From Candidatus Omnitrophota bacterium (GTDB lineage Bacteria > Omnitrophota > Gorgyraeia > Duberdicusellales > 4484-171): a stretch of 48,009 bases of DNA. The notes under the pieces are model-generated. The model saw nothing but the letters and a program-made list of their open reading frames with translations, did no database searches and was not told the origin of the DNA. Positions 8,341-17,235 of this stretch are shown here, one piece after another (positions within the stretch are counted from its first letter, which is position 1; each line of letters starts with the position of its first letter). The translations under genes and the position numbers were made by a program. The stretch spans positions 1-48,009 of the forward strand of contig JAGLUN010000024.1 in NCBI GenBank assembly GCA_023134705.1, in the 5' to 3' direction.

Positions 8341-8657
8341 GAAAATTTTGTTTACAAGATATGAAAAGCGGATGGTTTGTTGGTAATTTTGTGCCTACTT
8401 GTTTAAAAACTTCGGATTGTGAAGTTGCGTGTAAACATTACAAAAAGGGAGATTCAGAAGAACGGCACGTTCACAAAATTGCGACTGAAATAACTTTGAT
8501 TGTTGAAGGATTGGTCAAAATGAATGATGTTGTATATAAAACAGGAGATATTATCGTTTTAGATCCTGGCGATGTCACGGATTTTCATGCATTGGAAGAT
8601 ACCACGAATGTGGTAGTTAAGGTTCCTTCGGTGGCTGGAGACAAACATCCGGGATAA
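8337..8657 (+). CDS. small cupin-domain protein
   Basis: 106 aa, a single conserved beta-barrel. GDSEERHVHKIATEITLIVEG matches cupin motif 1 (with H-x-H and a Glu) and YKTGDIIVLDPGDVTDFHAL matches motif 2 (with a His), so the metal ligands are present. Small cupins in sugar loci are often epimerases or isomerases, or bind the product. It is translationally coupled to the nucleotidyltransferase through a 4-nt overlap, which argues that it acts on the same sugar. The specific function is not known. Confidence 0.75.
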   Translation: MRKFCLQDMKSGWFVGNFVPTCLKTSDCEVACKHYKKGDSEERHVHKIATEITLIVEGLVKMNDVVYKTGDIIVLDPGDVTDFHALEDTTNVVVKVPSVAGDKHPG

Positions 8658-8707
8658 GTATTATTTCACAGTTTTGTATTTTGAGAGGCAAAGCGCTTTA
8701 ATAAACA

Positions 8708-10237
8708 ATGATCAATCGTACTAAACAGGCTTTTTGGGGGGTGGCTTCTAACGTATTCTGGCAATGTGTCCTGACAATAGCCACATTCGCTGCAATTCCA
8801 ATTATATTACAGTTTGTCCCTAAACCGCTTTATGGGTTCTGGATTGTTGCGCTTTCAATTTTAGGCTATCTGGGGTTTCTGGATTTAAGCATTGGTGTGG
8901 CCTTAACACATTTTGTAGCCAGGATATCCAGAACGGATGGTAAAGCCTTTGATCAAGTTGCAAGTACCGCCTTTTTTTCTTTTCTCGGTATCGGCCTGCT
9001 GGTTCTGGTGCTTGGTTGGGGGATGTCATCGTATGTTCCTTTGTGGTTTGATATTTCCCATAATGATTCTGCGGAAGTTATCCTGGCGTTTCGTATTGCC
9101 GTAATGGGATTAGCAATGTCTTTGCCTCTGTCAACCTTCAGTGGGATTATAACAGGCGGACAGCGAATGGCAGTCGCGATAACAATAAGGAGCGCCACTG
9201 CATTTATAGGAATTGTGCTTTCAATCGTTTTACTCTATCAGGGCGTTGGGCTGATAGCTTTAGCTTTATCGCAACTTTTTACTGTATTAATTGGAGGATT
9301 GGTTAGTTATTTATTCTGTAAATTTCGTTATTATCCAAGGCTCAAAATATCGGTGCTTCTTATTACAAAGACTGTCATTAGCCGCCTTTGGTCGTTTGGT
9401 GGGTATTTCCAATTAGGTCGTATAGCCAATACCGTGGCTTTAAGCACTGATGCTATATTGATTGCGGCCATTTTAGGCGCAGCAAAAGTTCCCGCTTATA
9501 CGTTCACATCTAAGTTGGCAGTGCTCGTAAGTGTTTCGTTGGCAAGCAAGTTGCCGGTTGCCCTTTTTCCCGCACTTTCACAAATGTATGCGCGTGGTGA
9601 AATAGGAAAGGTGCGTAGCATTTTGATTAGGTTGGCAGGTTATTCTACGCGCATGGCAGCGGTTTTCGGCGTTTTTCTTGTTATAGGGAACAGGAAATTT
9701 ATTTCCCTCTGGGTTGGTTCTGATTTTTTTGGAGGGGATATTCTGAACATAATATTTGTATCCTGGGTGTTTTTAGATTCACTTTACCGTGGAACAGGCA
9801 CTGTTATACAAGCTTCTGGTGATTTGAGGAAATGGTCGATGGTATCTATTATAGAAGCCCTGCTCAATATAGGTATCAGCCTTGTCCTTGTAAGAACATT
9901 GGGGCTTATTGGAATTGCTTTGGGGACTACTATTTCAAGAACAGTATCTGGTATTTATACTATGATGTTAACTTGCGACAAGACTCAGTTTTCGATTTGG
10001 TCATTTGTATGGAGGGGTGTATTTTTTCCTATGCTGCGAAGCATTCCGTCATGTTGTGTGATCATTATATTTGCTCTTTTGGTATCTCAAACTCTGGGGT
10101 GGTCTTGGCTATGCCTGATGGGATTAGCGGGTATGGTGACAAATATTTTGTCTTTTGAAGGGCTGGAGCTAATAAGGCTTTCTAATATACCGTTTAAAGA
10201 TCGTTTTCGAAATATTTTCGTATTGGGGCCTGTTTAA
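8708..10237 (+). CDS. O-antigen/polysaccharide flippase (Wzx-like)
   Basis: 509 aa, hydrophobic throughout, with about 12-14 membrane helices and no soluble domain. It belongs to the MATE/MOP exporter superfamily: N-terminal block ASNVFWQCVLTIATFAAIPI, the FLDLSIGVALTHFVARISR stretch and the central GGYFQLGRIANTVALSTDAI stretch are typical of polysaccharide flippases. It would move undecaprenyl-diphosphate-linked repeat units to the periplasmic face. With the Wzy-like polymerase (19379-20785) and the initiating transferase (23587-24183) it completes a Wzx/Wzy route. The start at 8708 has only a weak ribosome site. Confidence 0.88.
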   Translation: MINRTKQAFWGVASNVFWQCVLTIATFAAIPIILQFVPKPLYGFWIVALSILGYLGFLDLSIGVALTHFVARISRTDGKAFDQVASTAFFSFLGIGLLVLVLGWGMSSYVPLWFDISHNDSAEVILAFRIAVMGLAMSLPLSTFSGIITGGQRMAVAITIRSATAFIGIVLSIVLLYQGVGLIALALSQLFTVLIGGLVSYLFCKFRYYPRLKISVLLITKTVISRLWSFGGYFQLGRIANTVALSTDAILIAAILGAAKVPAYTFTSKLAVLVSVSLASKLPVALFPALSQMYARGEIGKVRSILIRLAGYSTRMAAVFGVFLVIGNRKFISLWVGSDFFGGDILNIIFVSWVFLDSLYRGTGTVIQASGDLRKWSMVSIIEALLNIGISLVLVRTLGLIGIALGTTISRTVSGIYTMMLTCDKTQFSIWSFVWRGVFFPMLRSIPSCCVIIIFALLVSQTLGWSWLCLMGLAGMVTNILSFEGLELIRLSNIPFKDRFRNIFVLGPV

Positions 10238-10263
10238 TGTCTCTGGCTGATTAGGCCTATCAT

Positions 10264-11052
10264 ATGAATTATATGAAATCAAGACTTAAAGCTTTCAAGT
10301 GTGTGCTGGGAAGTTATAAAAGGATTGGCGTATATGATTTGGCCAGGTTCCGGGTGCTTTCGCGGTGCGCTTGCATGGGGCACAATATATTGGAGGAATT
10401 AGGCTGGAAAAGAGTGACTTTGAATCATCAAAAATCGAGAGTGGATCACTTGCTGAAGTTATCAGAATCGCCGTGGATTAAGCCCAAACCCATTTTTGTT
10501 GAGCCGTATTTGAACCGAAAGGACATCCTTCCGCTTATATGCCAGGAGCGTCAGAATTTTTGGAACTATAGAAGACCGGATGTTGTGTTTATGGATTCAT
10601 ACTCAGAGCTTACAGATCAATTATTTGTGCATAGGAAAGGGTGGCAGTTTTTAGCGAATTACACGGATATTGATCATAGCAATACTTTTAGTCAATATTT
10701 TGAGTCTTATGGCTTGCTTGAGTTAAACGAATTAAAGAAATTATATTCCTCGTTTTTTTCTATGCTGAGAAAGGTATATGGCAATATTCCTATCATATAT
10801 TTGCATTTTCCTACTACTCTTGATAAACGCACGAAATTTCAAGATAGGGGACAAACAATTGTAGAAATTGTTGATTCTATAGCGCATAAATTTGAGAAGT
10901 TGTATTCTATGAAAATTCCTGACCAGATTGTTAACAATAGTTTTAAAGACTGTTCTAAGCAAACACTAAAAGATTTTCCGTATCACTTTAACAAACAAGT
11001 TTACAGTTATTTCGCCGAAAAAATCCGTTCTTTGGGGATCAGGGCAAAATGA
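10264..11052 (+). CDS. hypothetical protein, possibly SGNH-hydrolase-like
   Basis: 262 aa, soluble, no signal peptide. I do not recognise the family with certainty. The middle reads as alternating beta-alpha (PDVVFMDSYSELTDQL, then NIPIIYLHFPTTLDKR), and near the C-terminus there is FPYHFNKQVYSYFAEKI, the kind of His-bearing helix that closes SGNH/GSCFA-like hydrolases in capsule loci. If so, DSYSE would be near the nucleophile region. Its place directly after the flippase suggests a role in modifying the polysaccharide, for example as an acyl esterase, but this is inference. Confidence 0.55.
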   Translation: MNYMKSRLKAFKCVLGSYKRIGVYDLARFRVLSRCACMGHNILEELGWKRVTLNHQKSRVDHLLKLSESPWIKPKPIFVEPYLNRKDILPLICQERQNFWNYRRPDVVFMDSYSELTDQLFVHRKGWQFLANYTDIDHSNTFSQYFESYGLLELNELKKLYSSFFSMLRKVYGNIPIIYLHFPTTLDKRTKFQDRGQTIVEIVDSIAHKFEKLYSMKIPDQIVNNSFKDCSKQTLKDFPYHFNKQVYSYFAEKIRSLGIRAK

Positions 11053-11139
11053 TCTATTAAAAAAATCAGAAGTGGATGGCACAAGTTGGTAGCGTTTCTA
11101 TATCCATAACATGATTTCGATTAAAGAGGCATATTTATA

Positions 11140-12189
11140 GTGAAGACTATTCTACGAAAAACAATAACAACTCTATTCAAGGCGATATGGGGATTTATTC
11201 GGAAAGCCCTGGGGTCAAGAGGCCACGGACTATTAAGGGACCTGATTGAAGTGGTGGAAGAAAACGCAAAGGTTTTTATCACTTATCATTCTCGTCCAAT
11301 GGATTCAGCCTCGGTCTGCACTAAGAGGGATGATGTCAGAAACCAGAAGCGATTGGCGATTATTATACAGGGGCCAATTGTCTGCAAAAATGATTTTACT
11401 CTGGAGACCGTGAGAATATATAAGGAGCATTACAGTAACGCGCTTATCATACTATCAACTTGGGAGGATGAGAACTCTGATGCGGTCAAGCGCTTTGAAG
11501 AGTTGGATGTATCAGTAATATTAAATAAAAAACCAGACTATTCCGGCATAAGTAACATAAATTTCCAGATTGTTTCTGCGGGGAGCGGTATTAGAAAAGC
11601 GCAAGAACTTGGTGTTGAATATGCATTAAAGACAAGGACAGATCAAAGGATTTATGCGCCTAATGTGGCGGATTATTTATCCAACATAGTAGAGGTATTT
11701 CCGGTTAGCCGCGGTTATGAGAGGCAAAGAAAAAGAATCGTTGGAGTAAGCCTGAATACATTCAAGTACAGGATGTATGGCCTGTCAGACATGATGATTT
11801 ATGGGTATATAGACGATATGCTTTTATACTGGAATGCAGTACTTGATCAAAGGAAATTTAGTGATGAAGAAACACAAAAAGCTTCTACTTCACTAAGAAA
11901 TTTTGCTCTCTGGAGAGTGTGTGAGGTTTATCTGTCCACTGAATTTTTACTGAAAGTGGGCCGCAAATTGGAATGGACGCTAAAAGATAGCTGGGAGGCT
12001 TTTGCAGACCATTTCTGTATTATTGATAGGGAACAATTGGACCTGTTTTGGCCCAAGTATAACCGTTTTGAATATCGGTGGCTGGGTTATACGGAGAAAA
12101 TTAATTCTGAAGAAATGAATTTCAGGGAATGGTTAAATATTTACAATAATTTAGGTAACAAAAATATACGTGAGAATATTTTGGATTAG
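11140..12189 (+). CDS. WavE-family glycosyltransferase
   Basis: 349 aa with a GTG start, preceded by aaagagg at about ten bases. From residue ~70 it shows RLAIIIQGPIVCKNDFTLETVRIY and LIILSTWEDENSD, the signature of WavE-type lipopolysaccharide synthesis proteins (first described from the Vibrio cholerae core locus). Later blocks YALKTRTDQRIY and IVGVSLNTFKYRMYGLSDM fit the same family: a GT-A-like fold with a T-R-x-D acid motif. It would add one sugar of the repeat unit in the cytoplasm. The ~70-residue N-terminal extension is lysine/arginine rich and not part of the family domain. Confidence 0.75.
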   Translation: MKTILRKTITTLFKAIWGFIRKALGSRGHGLLRDLIEVVEENAKVFITYHSRPMDSASVCTKRDDVRNQKRLAIIIQGPIVCKNDFTLETVRIYKEHYSNALIILSTWEDENSDAVKRFEELDVSVILNKKPDYSGISNINFQIVSAGSGIRKAQELGVEYALKTRTDQRIYAPNVADYLSNIVEVFPVSRGYERQRKRIVGVSLNTFKYRMYGLSDMMIYGYIDDMLLYWNAVLDQRKFSDEETQKASTSLRNFALWRVCEVYLSTEFLLKVGRKLEWTLKDSWEAFADHFCIIDREQLDLFWPKYNRFEYRWLGYTEKINSEEMNFREWLNIYNNLGNKNIRENILD

Positions 12190-12287
12190 GGTTTTAGATT
12201 GCCTATATAAGCAAGTCTGTGTGGGTGAATGACTTAATCGAGGTAGGTGATTAGCTGTTCCTAAACAGAATAGCCAAAAAGGTCGTT

Positions 12288-13259
12288 ATGCTTAAAAATT
12301 TAGCTTGGCGTTTATTTAGTAAGATTATAATTGTGTTATATGACTTTAAAATTAAATCACCCGCTTCTGGAAAACTGGAACTAGTTGAAGATTTGAGGAA
12401 GGAGTTTCAAAACATTCTTCCTAAAGAGATGAAAAACTGTTCACTAGTTGAAAAAGAGTGGGAAGAGAATATGAATCGTCTTCGCGAATTGATTTTAACA
12501 AAAAACCCGAGAGAATTCTTGCGTTGGGATGTTATTCGTAAAACAATGTCTGTGGACCATGCCCCGTATATCAGGACTGAATTGAATCATCTCAAAGGGA
12601 GGCATGATTGGAATGAACTGTGGAGAGATGCAATTAAAAAGGATGTAACTGGGAGCCCGATGCCTTTTCCTTTATACCCACGTAGTAGCGGGAATGTAAT
12701 TCATCATGCATATCACTTATGTCAGTTTGAAGAAAAGACTAAGATAAGAGGTGAGAAGACCAATTTTATTTTTGAATTCGGGGGCGGTTATGGAGGGATG
12801 TGTAAACTGATTCATAATTTAGGATTTAAAGGGAAATACTTGATTTTTGATTTGCCTCCATTTTTTTTTCTGCAAAAGTTCTTTTTGCGTTCATCAGGGA
12901 TACCCGTTCATACCATTGACACTTTCATGCGAGCAGACAGTGGAGTGGTTTGTGTTTCGGATATTGAGGAATTAGACATTATCCTCGATAATCACCGTGA
13001 CGAAAAACAGTCTCTTTTTATCGCAACTTGGTCAATAAGTGAAGTTCCCGTGAGTCTTAGGAAGATGATACTTCCTCTAATCTCTCGCTTTAGTTCTTAC
13101 CTGATTGCCTTTCAAGATCGTTTTGGCAAAGTAAATAATAATGAGTTTTTTGAAAACTGGCAAAGAAATTATAATAATGACTTATTATGGTTTGGATGGA
13201 AGATAGGACATCTACCTGGGCATAATTATCTTATCGGTACCAGATTCATAAGTGAATAA
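12288..13259 (+). CDS. putative sugar O-methyltransferase
   Basis: 323 aa. A helical N-terminal part (~1-100) is followed by PYIRTELNHLKGRHDWNELW and PLYPRSSGNVIHHAYHL, then a SAM-binding loop FEFGGGYGGMC near residue 161 and KYLIFDLPPFFFLQKFFL. This arrangement is that of the putative sugar O-methyltransferase family found in O-antigen and capsule clusters. The substrate is probably a hydroxyl of a repeat-unit sugar or of its nucleotide precursor. Preceded by aaggtc about four bases from the ATG. The 98 bases before it hold nothing recognisable. Confidence 0.7.
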   Translation: MLKNLAWRLFSKIIIVLYDFKIKSPASGKLELVEDLRKEFQNILPKEMKNCSLVEKEWEENMNRLRELILTKNPREFLRWDVIRKTMSVDHAPYIRTELNHLKGRHDWNELWRDAIKKDVTGSPMPFPLYPRSSGNVIHHAYHLCQFEEKTKIRGEKTNFIFEFGGGYGGMCKLIHNLGFKGKYLIFDLPPFFFLQKFFLRSSGIPVHTIDTFMRADSGVVCVSDIEELDIILDNHRDEKQSLFIATWSISEVPVSLRKMILPLISRFSSYLIAFQDRFGKVNNNEFFENWQRNYNNDLLWFGWKIGHLPGHNYLIGTRFISE

Positions 13260-13301
13260 TCAATTCTCTGACTCACTGAATGTAGATTTTCAACTGCCTA
13301 A

Positions 13302-13421
13302 GAGGGAGTTTTGGCGCAATGGTTTGGCTGGGGTAATGAGCCAAGTTCTATTGACCATTTTGAAAGTATCAACCCTAGTGAATTATATGAGAGTGAATTT
13401 CATTAGGAAAATGCTCGGCTT
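13302..13421 (+). pseudogene. short in-frame remnant upstream of the CgeB-like glycosyltransferase
   Basis: Thirty-four codons in the same frame as the following gene read EGVLAQWFGWGNEPSSIDHF then ESINPSELYESEFH. They end in TAG (13404-13406) and continue without a gap as ENARLM into the annotated start at 13422. The composition looks protein-like (WFGWGNEPSSIDHF), and the block runs smoothly into the next gene, so it is either an ancestral N-terminal part cut off by a nonsense mutation or the tail of a lost gene. It is too short to name a family. Confidence 0.45.
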
Positions 13422-14627
13422 ATGAAAGAAAAGCTCAAACAAATAGGCTGGATATATGACGCAAATGCTTACCTTAGAGCAAAAATACAAGATAGAAAGG
13501 CTGAAAGTGAGTTGAATTACTATCGAGCACGAGCTGCAAGAGAGAATATTGTTTGCTTAGAAAATGAAAAGCTGATTGAGGAATTTCAAAAAAGATTAAA
13601 AAATCGTGGCGTTACTCCTTCCTTTAAGGAAAAAGGAGAGCTTCATATCTTTTTAGCTTATTATGTAAGCAACTGGGAAGCGATTTTACCAAAGACACTG
13701 AGATCTTTTGGTAGAGTTACAGAATTTGAATGGGGTTGCCAAGGCTTTGATATTCATTCTTTTGGCCAAAAGTCGTATAGAGATAAAATGAATAATGCGA
13801 TGTTGAACGCTTTTTATGAAGCGCACAAACAGCAGCCAATAGATATAGTTGTAGGGTATTTGGCTGGTAAAAATACTTCCCCTGAAGTGTTGCAAAAGAT
13901 GGGGGAAAATAGGGCAATTATTTTTAATTTTTGTTTTGACGATAAGTTGTCTTTACGAGGGAAAATGCTTAATGGGCAGTGGACCGGTCCTGCTGCTCTG
14001 GCTTCGTCGGTTGACTTGAATTTGACAAATGCTCCTGAAACGCGCATCAAGTATTTGGTAGAGGGAGGACTGAGCATGTTTTGGCCGGAGGCCGCTGACC
14101 CTGGCACCCACAAACCTTATGATGTTCCTTTTAAATTTGATGTTTCCTTTGTAGGCCAAAAATATGGATGGCGTCTAAAGTTTATTGCGAAATTGGAAAG
14201 AACGGGCATAAACGTTACTTGTTTTGGGAATGGCTGGGAAAACGGCCCGTTGTCTGATGAAGAAATGATTAAACTTTATTCCCGCAGTAGGATCAATCTT
14301 GGTTTTGCCGGCGTCGGGCACTCGAAAAAACTGATGTGCCTTAAAGGAAGGGATTTTGAGGTGCCGATGAGCGGGGGGCTGTACTTGACACAGGATAATC
14401 AAGAACTTTCCTTGGTTTATGATGTAGGCAAGGAAATTGTTACGTATAAAGATGAAAATGATTGCGCTAAAAAGATAAAATGGCTTTTGTCAAATTCTGA
14501 TGAAACGGATAAAATCAGGAAAGCAGGCAGGAACAGGGCAGTAACAGAACATACCTGGGGAAAGAGATTCCATCATATTTTTTCACTTGCAGGGTTGTTA
14601 GAAGATTCAACACCGGAGGATATTTAA
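13422..14627 (+). CDS. CgeB-like glycosyltransferase (GT-B)
   Basis: 401 aa. An N-terminal coiled region (~1-65) is followed by a GT-B pair of domains. The C-terminal half has FDVSFVGQKYGWRLKFI, CFGNGWENGPLSDEEMIKLY, INLGFAG and VPMSGGLYLTQDN, the pattern of Glyco_trans_1_2 (CgeB-type) transferases, where the E/D-VPMSGG block binds the nucleotide-sugar diphosphate. It probably adds a sugar to the lipid-linked repeat unit. A decayed relative of its 3' end occurs at 15550-15866, and a second intact CgeB-like gene at 17236. No good ribosome site is visible before the ATG; see the remnant directly upstream. Its stop overlaps the next start by one base. Confidence 0.78.
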   Translation: MKEKLKQIGWIYDANAYLRAKIQDRKAESELNYYRARAARENIVCLENEKLIEEFQKRLKNRGVTPSFKEKGELHIFLAYYVSNWEAILPKTLRSFGRVTEFEWGCQGFDIHSFGQKSYRDKMNNAMLNAFYEAHKQQPIDIVVGYLAGKNTSPEVLQKMGENRAIIFNFCFDDKLSLRGKMLNGQWTGPAALASSVDLNLTNAPETRIKYLVEGGLSMFWPEAADPGTHKPYDVPFKFDVSFVGQKYGWRLKFIAKLERTGINVTCFGNGWENGPLSDEEMIKLYSRSRINLGFAGVGHSKKLMCLKGRDFEVPMSGGLYLTQDNQELSLVYDVGKEIVTYKDENDCAKKIKWLLSNSDETDKIRKAGRNRAVTEHTWGKRFHHIFSLAGLLEDSTPEDI

Positions 14628-15409
14628 TGGCTTTAGATTCTAAACTGAAGGCAGGGGCTTATCTTGTCAAGTCATACGTGACTGCTATGCCACGTGTGAT
14701 TTATCGCGCGACATTCTCCCTTATGTTTGACCCCAAAGGGACACAAAAGTTTGTGCATCAGATATTGAATGCACAGGATATTGAAACAGATGATCCAATA
14801 TTGGGCAGTAGAGACATTACTGAACTCATGAACGGGGGGGGAGATATACAGATCACAGGTCCTTATTATGCGCGACGTAGCAGTGACACCCGGTTATTAA
14901 TGGAATTGGCTTGTTTGGCTTATCTTGCGCAGAATTTACATCCTAAATTGATATTTGAGATAGGTACATTTGTTGGGCGTACTACTCGCTTGCTGGCAGT
15001 GAACATCGCGCCAAATTCTCAGATTGTAACTCTTGACTTACCGCAAGAGCAAGTCAAACAGGATATAGGCGTAGACTACAGGAACACCACGGAGGCTTCT
15101 CGTATACGCCAAGTGTACGGAGACAGCCGTTTTTATGATTTTTCGGCATGGCACGGAAAATGTGATTTTGTATGGGTAGATGCATGCCATGACTATGACT
15201 TTGTTGTGAGCGATACCAGAAATGCTCTGAATATGTGCCGTCCAGGAGGATGGATTGGTTGGCATGATTACCGCCATACTGCATGGTGGTCCGGGGTTAC
15301 ACGGGCTGTTCGTGAATTGCGTTTTGAGTATCCAGGGCTAAGGCATGTGCGAGGAACCACAATGGCACTTCTGAAAAAGCCGGAGAAAGAGGATAAAAGG
15401 AATGAGTGA
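14627..15409 (+). CDS. class I SAM-dependent methyltransferase
   Basis: 260 aa. The SAM loop is LIFEIGTFVGRTTRLLA near residue 108, followed by IVTLDLPQEQ (acidic motif II) and CDFVWVDACHDYDFVVSDTR (metal/catalytic Asp-His region), then GGWIGWHDY. This is the Methyltransf_24-like group. It probably methylates a repeat-unit sugar, but the substrate is unknown. It starts one base inside the preceding stop, so it is coupled to the CgeB-like transferase. Its own stop overlaps the next, decayed reading frame. Confidence 0.75.
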   Translation: MALDSKLKAGAYLVKSYVTAMPRVIYRATFSLMFDPKGTQKFVHQILNAQDIETDDPILGSRDITELMNGGGDIQITGPYYARRSSDTRLLMELACLAYLAQNLHPKLIFEIGTFVGRTTRLLAVNIAPNSQIVTLDLPQEQVKQDIGVDYRNTTEASRIRQVYGDSRFYDFSAWHGKCDFVWVDACHDYDFVVSDTRNALNMCRPGGWIGWHDYRHTAWWSGVTRAVRELRFEYPGLRHVRGTTMALLKKPEKEDKRNE

Positions 15410-15866
15410 TTATCGCATCCGAATATATCGGAAATATGCTTCAAATATGCAGGATGCAACTGCTGTTTTTGATAAAGCTTTTGCTGAATGCTGGGGAATT
15501 GCGTATGACACGTTTTTAAAAGGTTGGCTTCCTGAAAAAAAAGACGCGCTATCCTTGATCTGGCTTGCGGGAGTTGGGTTTTCAAAAAAAATTATGTGTC
15601 TCAAGGGCTGGGATTTTGACAATTCCAATGAGTGGAGGTTTATATTTTACTCAGGATAATCCAGAGTTTTCTCTGGTTTATGATGTTGGTAAAGAGGTCA
15701 TAACTTATAAAGATGAAAAAGATTGTATGCAAAAGATTAAATGGTTTTGGCAAATCCTACCGAGGCAGATAAGATTCGAAAAGCAGGACGCAAAAGGGCT
15801 ATGAAAGATCATACTTGGGAAAAGAGATTTGAGGATATTTTTAGATTGGCTGAGGTAATGAAATAA
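15402..15866 (+). pseudogene. chimeric relic: methyltransferase 5' end joined to a CgeB-type glycosyltransferase 3' end
   Basis: The left part (15402-~15545) reads MSDYRIRIYRKYASNMQD then WGIAYDTFLKGWLPEKKDA, the usual N-terminus of a class I methyltransferase that should continue into ILDVGCG. Instead it runs into GVGFSKKIMCLKGWDF, IPMSGGLYFTQDN, VYDVGKEVITYKDEKDC and DHTWEKRFEDIFRLAEVMK, the C-terminus of a CgeB-like transferase related to the gene at 13422. Frame changes are needed near 15615 and 15755. Neither half can make a working enzyme. It looks like a deletion that removed the end of one gene and the beginning of the next. Confidence 0.8.
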
Positions 15867-15913
15867 GAGGAAATAGTTGAAGATTGAAACTTCAAAATTA
15901 AGGAGAGTGCAAG

Positions 15914-16897
15914 GTGACAAAGCGATTGTTGAAAAGATTGAAAGAGATTGTTTGCGAAAAAGGGATAAAAGGGTATTTGTTGCATATTAAATGGTGTTTA
16001 TATAACAAACCGTTTATAGACGAGATTTGGTATCTGCTGAATTACTATTTACATCCATTGCGAAAGGTTTTAAAAAATGTTCAGGGGTCTAAAATGCTAT
16101 TGGATTTATCGGATAGTGGGATAAATAGAGATCTTTTTCTCTTTGGGTGTCGTGAGCCTGAGAGCACCAAAATTTTCAAGACCGAATTACGCGAAGGCTC
16201 GAAAATCGCAGAAATAGGCGCAAATATTGGTTATTATGTTTTAATAGAATCCCAGATTGTAGGTAATACTGGAAGAATTTATGCGATAGAACCTGCTCCG
16301 CAAAATTTCGCAAGGCTTAAGGAGAATATCAAAATAAATTCGTATCCGATAGATATAACGCTTTACAATACAGCGCTCTCGGATAAAAAAGGTAAAGCGC
16401 GATTTTCTATAGCAACAACCTGTAATAATTGCAGGTTATTTTTACCTGGGGTTGACGATGGGAAAAGTGTAGAAGTTACAACTAATATCTTTGATGAGTT
16501 GTTTTTTGATAAAGAAATTGATGTGATACGCATGGATTCTGAAGGGGGTGAATGGCTTATAATAAAAGGGATGGAATGCATTTTTAGAAGTCGCAAGCCG
16601 CTAAAAATGTTCATTGAAGTTCATCCCATGCTCATTGAAGAATATGGCGGGAATATTGAGGAATTTTTAAGTATTTTGGCTAATGCCGGTTTTGAACTTA
16701 AATACCTTGTTGTTTGGGAGCCATTATCACATTTTATAATACCATATATAAAAGGAAGGACTGCGCGGGAACAAAGCATTGAGTACAATATGCCTTTGAG
16801 GGATTTGTTGGAAGATGAGACAGAAAGAGAAAATCTTTGTTGTAAATCGGGGCATAAGTATGAGGCGGGATATAAGATGTTTTTAAACCGGGAATAA
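15914..16897 (+). CDS. FkbM-family methyltransferase
   Basis: 327 aa, GTG start with aggag (15901-15905) eight bases upstream. SAM-binding IAEIGANIGYYVL near residue 97, then IYAIEPAPQNFARLKENI (motif II, acidic) and IDVIRMDSEGGEWLIIKG, which correspond to the FkbM fold (V-I-K-x-D-x-E-G in typical members). FkbM proteins O-methylate sugars or polyketides. The extra ~90-residue N-terminal segment is rich in hydrophobic and basic residues. It sits between two decayed gene pieces in the polysaccharide locus. Confidence 0.78.
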   Translation: MTKRLLKRLKEIVCEKGIKGYLLHIKWCLYNKPFIDEIWYLLNYYLHPLRKVLKNVQGSKMLLDLSDSGINRDLFLFGCREPESTKIFKTELREGSKIAEIGANIGYYVLIESQIVGNTGRIYAIEPAPQNFARLKENIKINSYPIDITLYNTALSDKKGKARFSIATTCNNCRLFLPGVDDGKSVEVTTNIFDELFFDKEIDVIRMDSEGGEWLIIKGMECIFRSRKPLKMFIEVHPMLIEEYGGNIEEFLSILANAGFELKYLVVWEPLSHFIIPYIKGRTAREQSIEYNMPLRDLLEDETERENLCCKSGHKYEAGYKMFLNRE

Positions 16898-16919
16898 AAG
16901 GAAAGGGTGGGACTTTGTT

Positions 16920-17027
16920 ATGAGAATATTGTATGTCAAACTACTTAATGAAGGTGGAACGTGTTTTCAGAGGATGGAAGCGACTATGTCCTTGGGGTAT
17001 GATGTAACGCATATTGATACGAAGTAA
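16920..17027 (+). pseudogene. 5' fragment of a CgeB-like glycosyltransferase
   Basis: Thirty-five codons, MRILYVKLLNEGGTCFQRM then EATMSLGYDVTHIDTK, and a TAA stop. The match is to the first 35 residues of the intact gene at 17236 (MRIFYVGPLWQGNTCLQRY, LGHVVFPFDTE), so this is the start of a paralogue whose remainder is lost. Confidence 0.65.
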
Positions 17028-17235
17028 GATCATCCCTAAAGTCAAGACAAAAAACAGGGTTGGTGAAGGTGCTTAGAGTAAGAAGTCTGTTTTGTTATAT
17101 GGGAGATATTTAATTTGGAAGGTGGTATGGGTAACCTTGGCATTGTATAACTTTGTCTATAAATTGGCAGCATAGGAACCGGCATTTATACACGAGTTTT
17201 TTGATATCAGGTTTAAAGAAAGGTGAGTAGCTGAT
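17028..17235. other. non-coding spacer after decayed gene start
   Basis: About 208 bases with stops in all forward frames and no recognisable protein, hairpin or repeat. It is probably degraded sequence from the lost glycosyltransferase gene. Confidence 0.5.

Noticed and set aside
13404-13406. TAG as a recoded (pyrrolysine) codon
   Set aside because: No pyl genes or structure are seen, and other relics here contain ordinary nonsense codons, so decay is simpler.
15291-15310. Sigma-54-like promoter (tggcatgattaccgc)
   Set aside because: It lies inside the coding sequence of an intact methyltransferase and lacks the TTGC at -12; other partial matches, such as 11085-11100, have wrong spacing.
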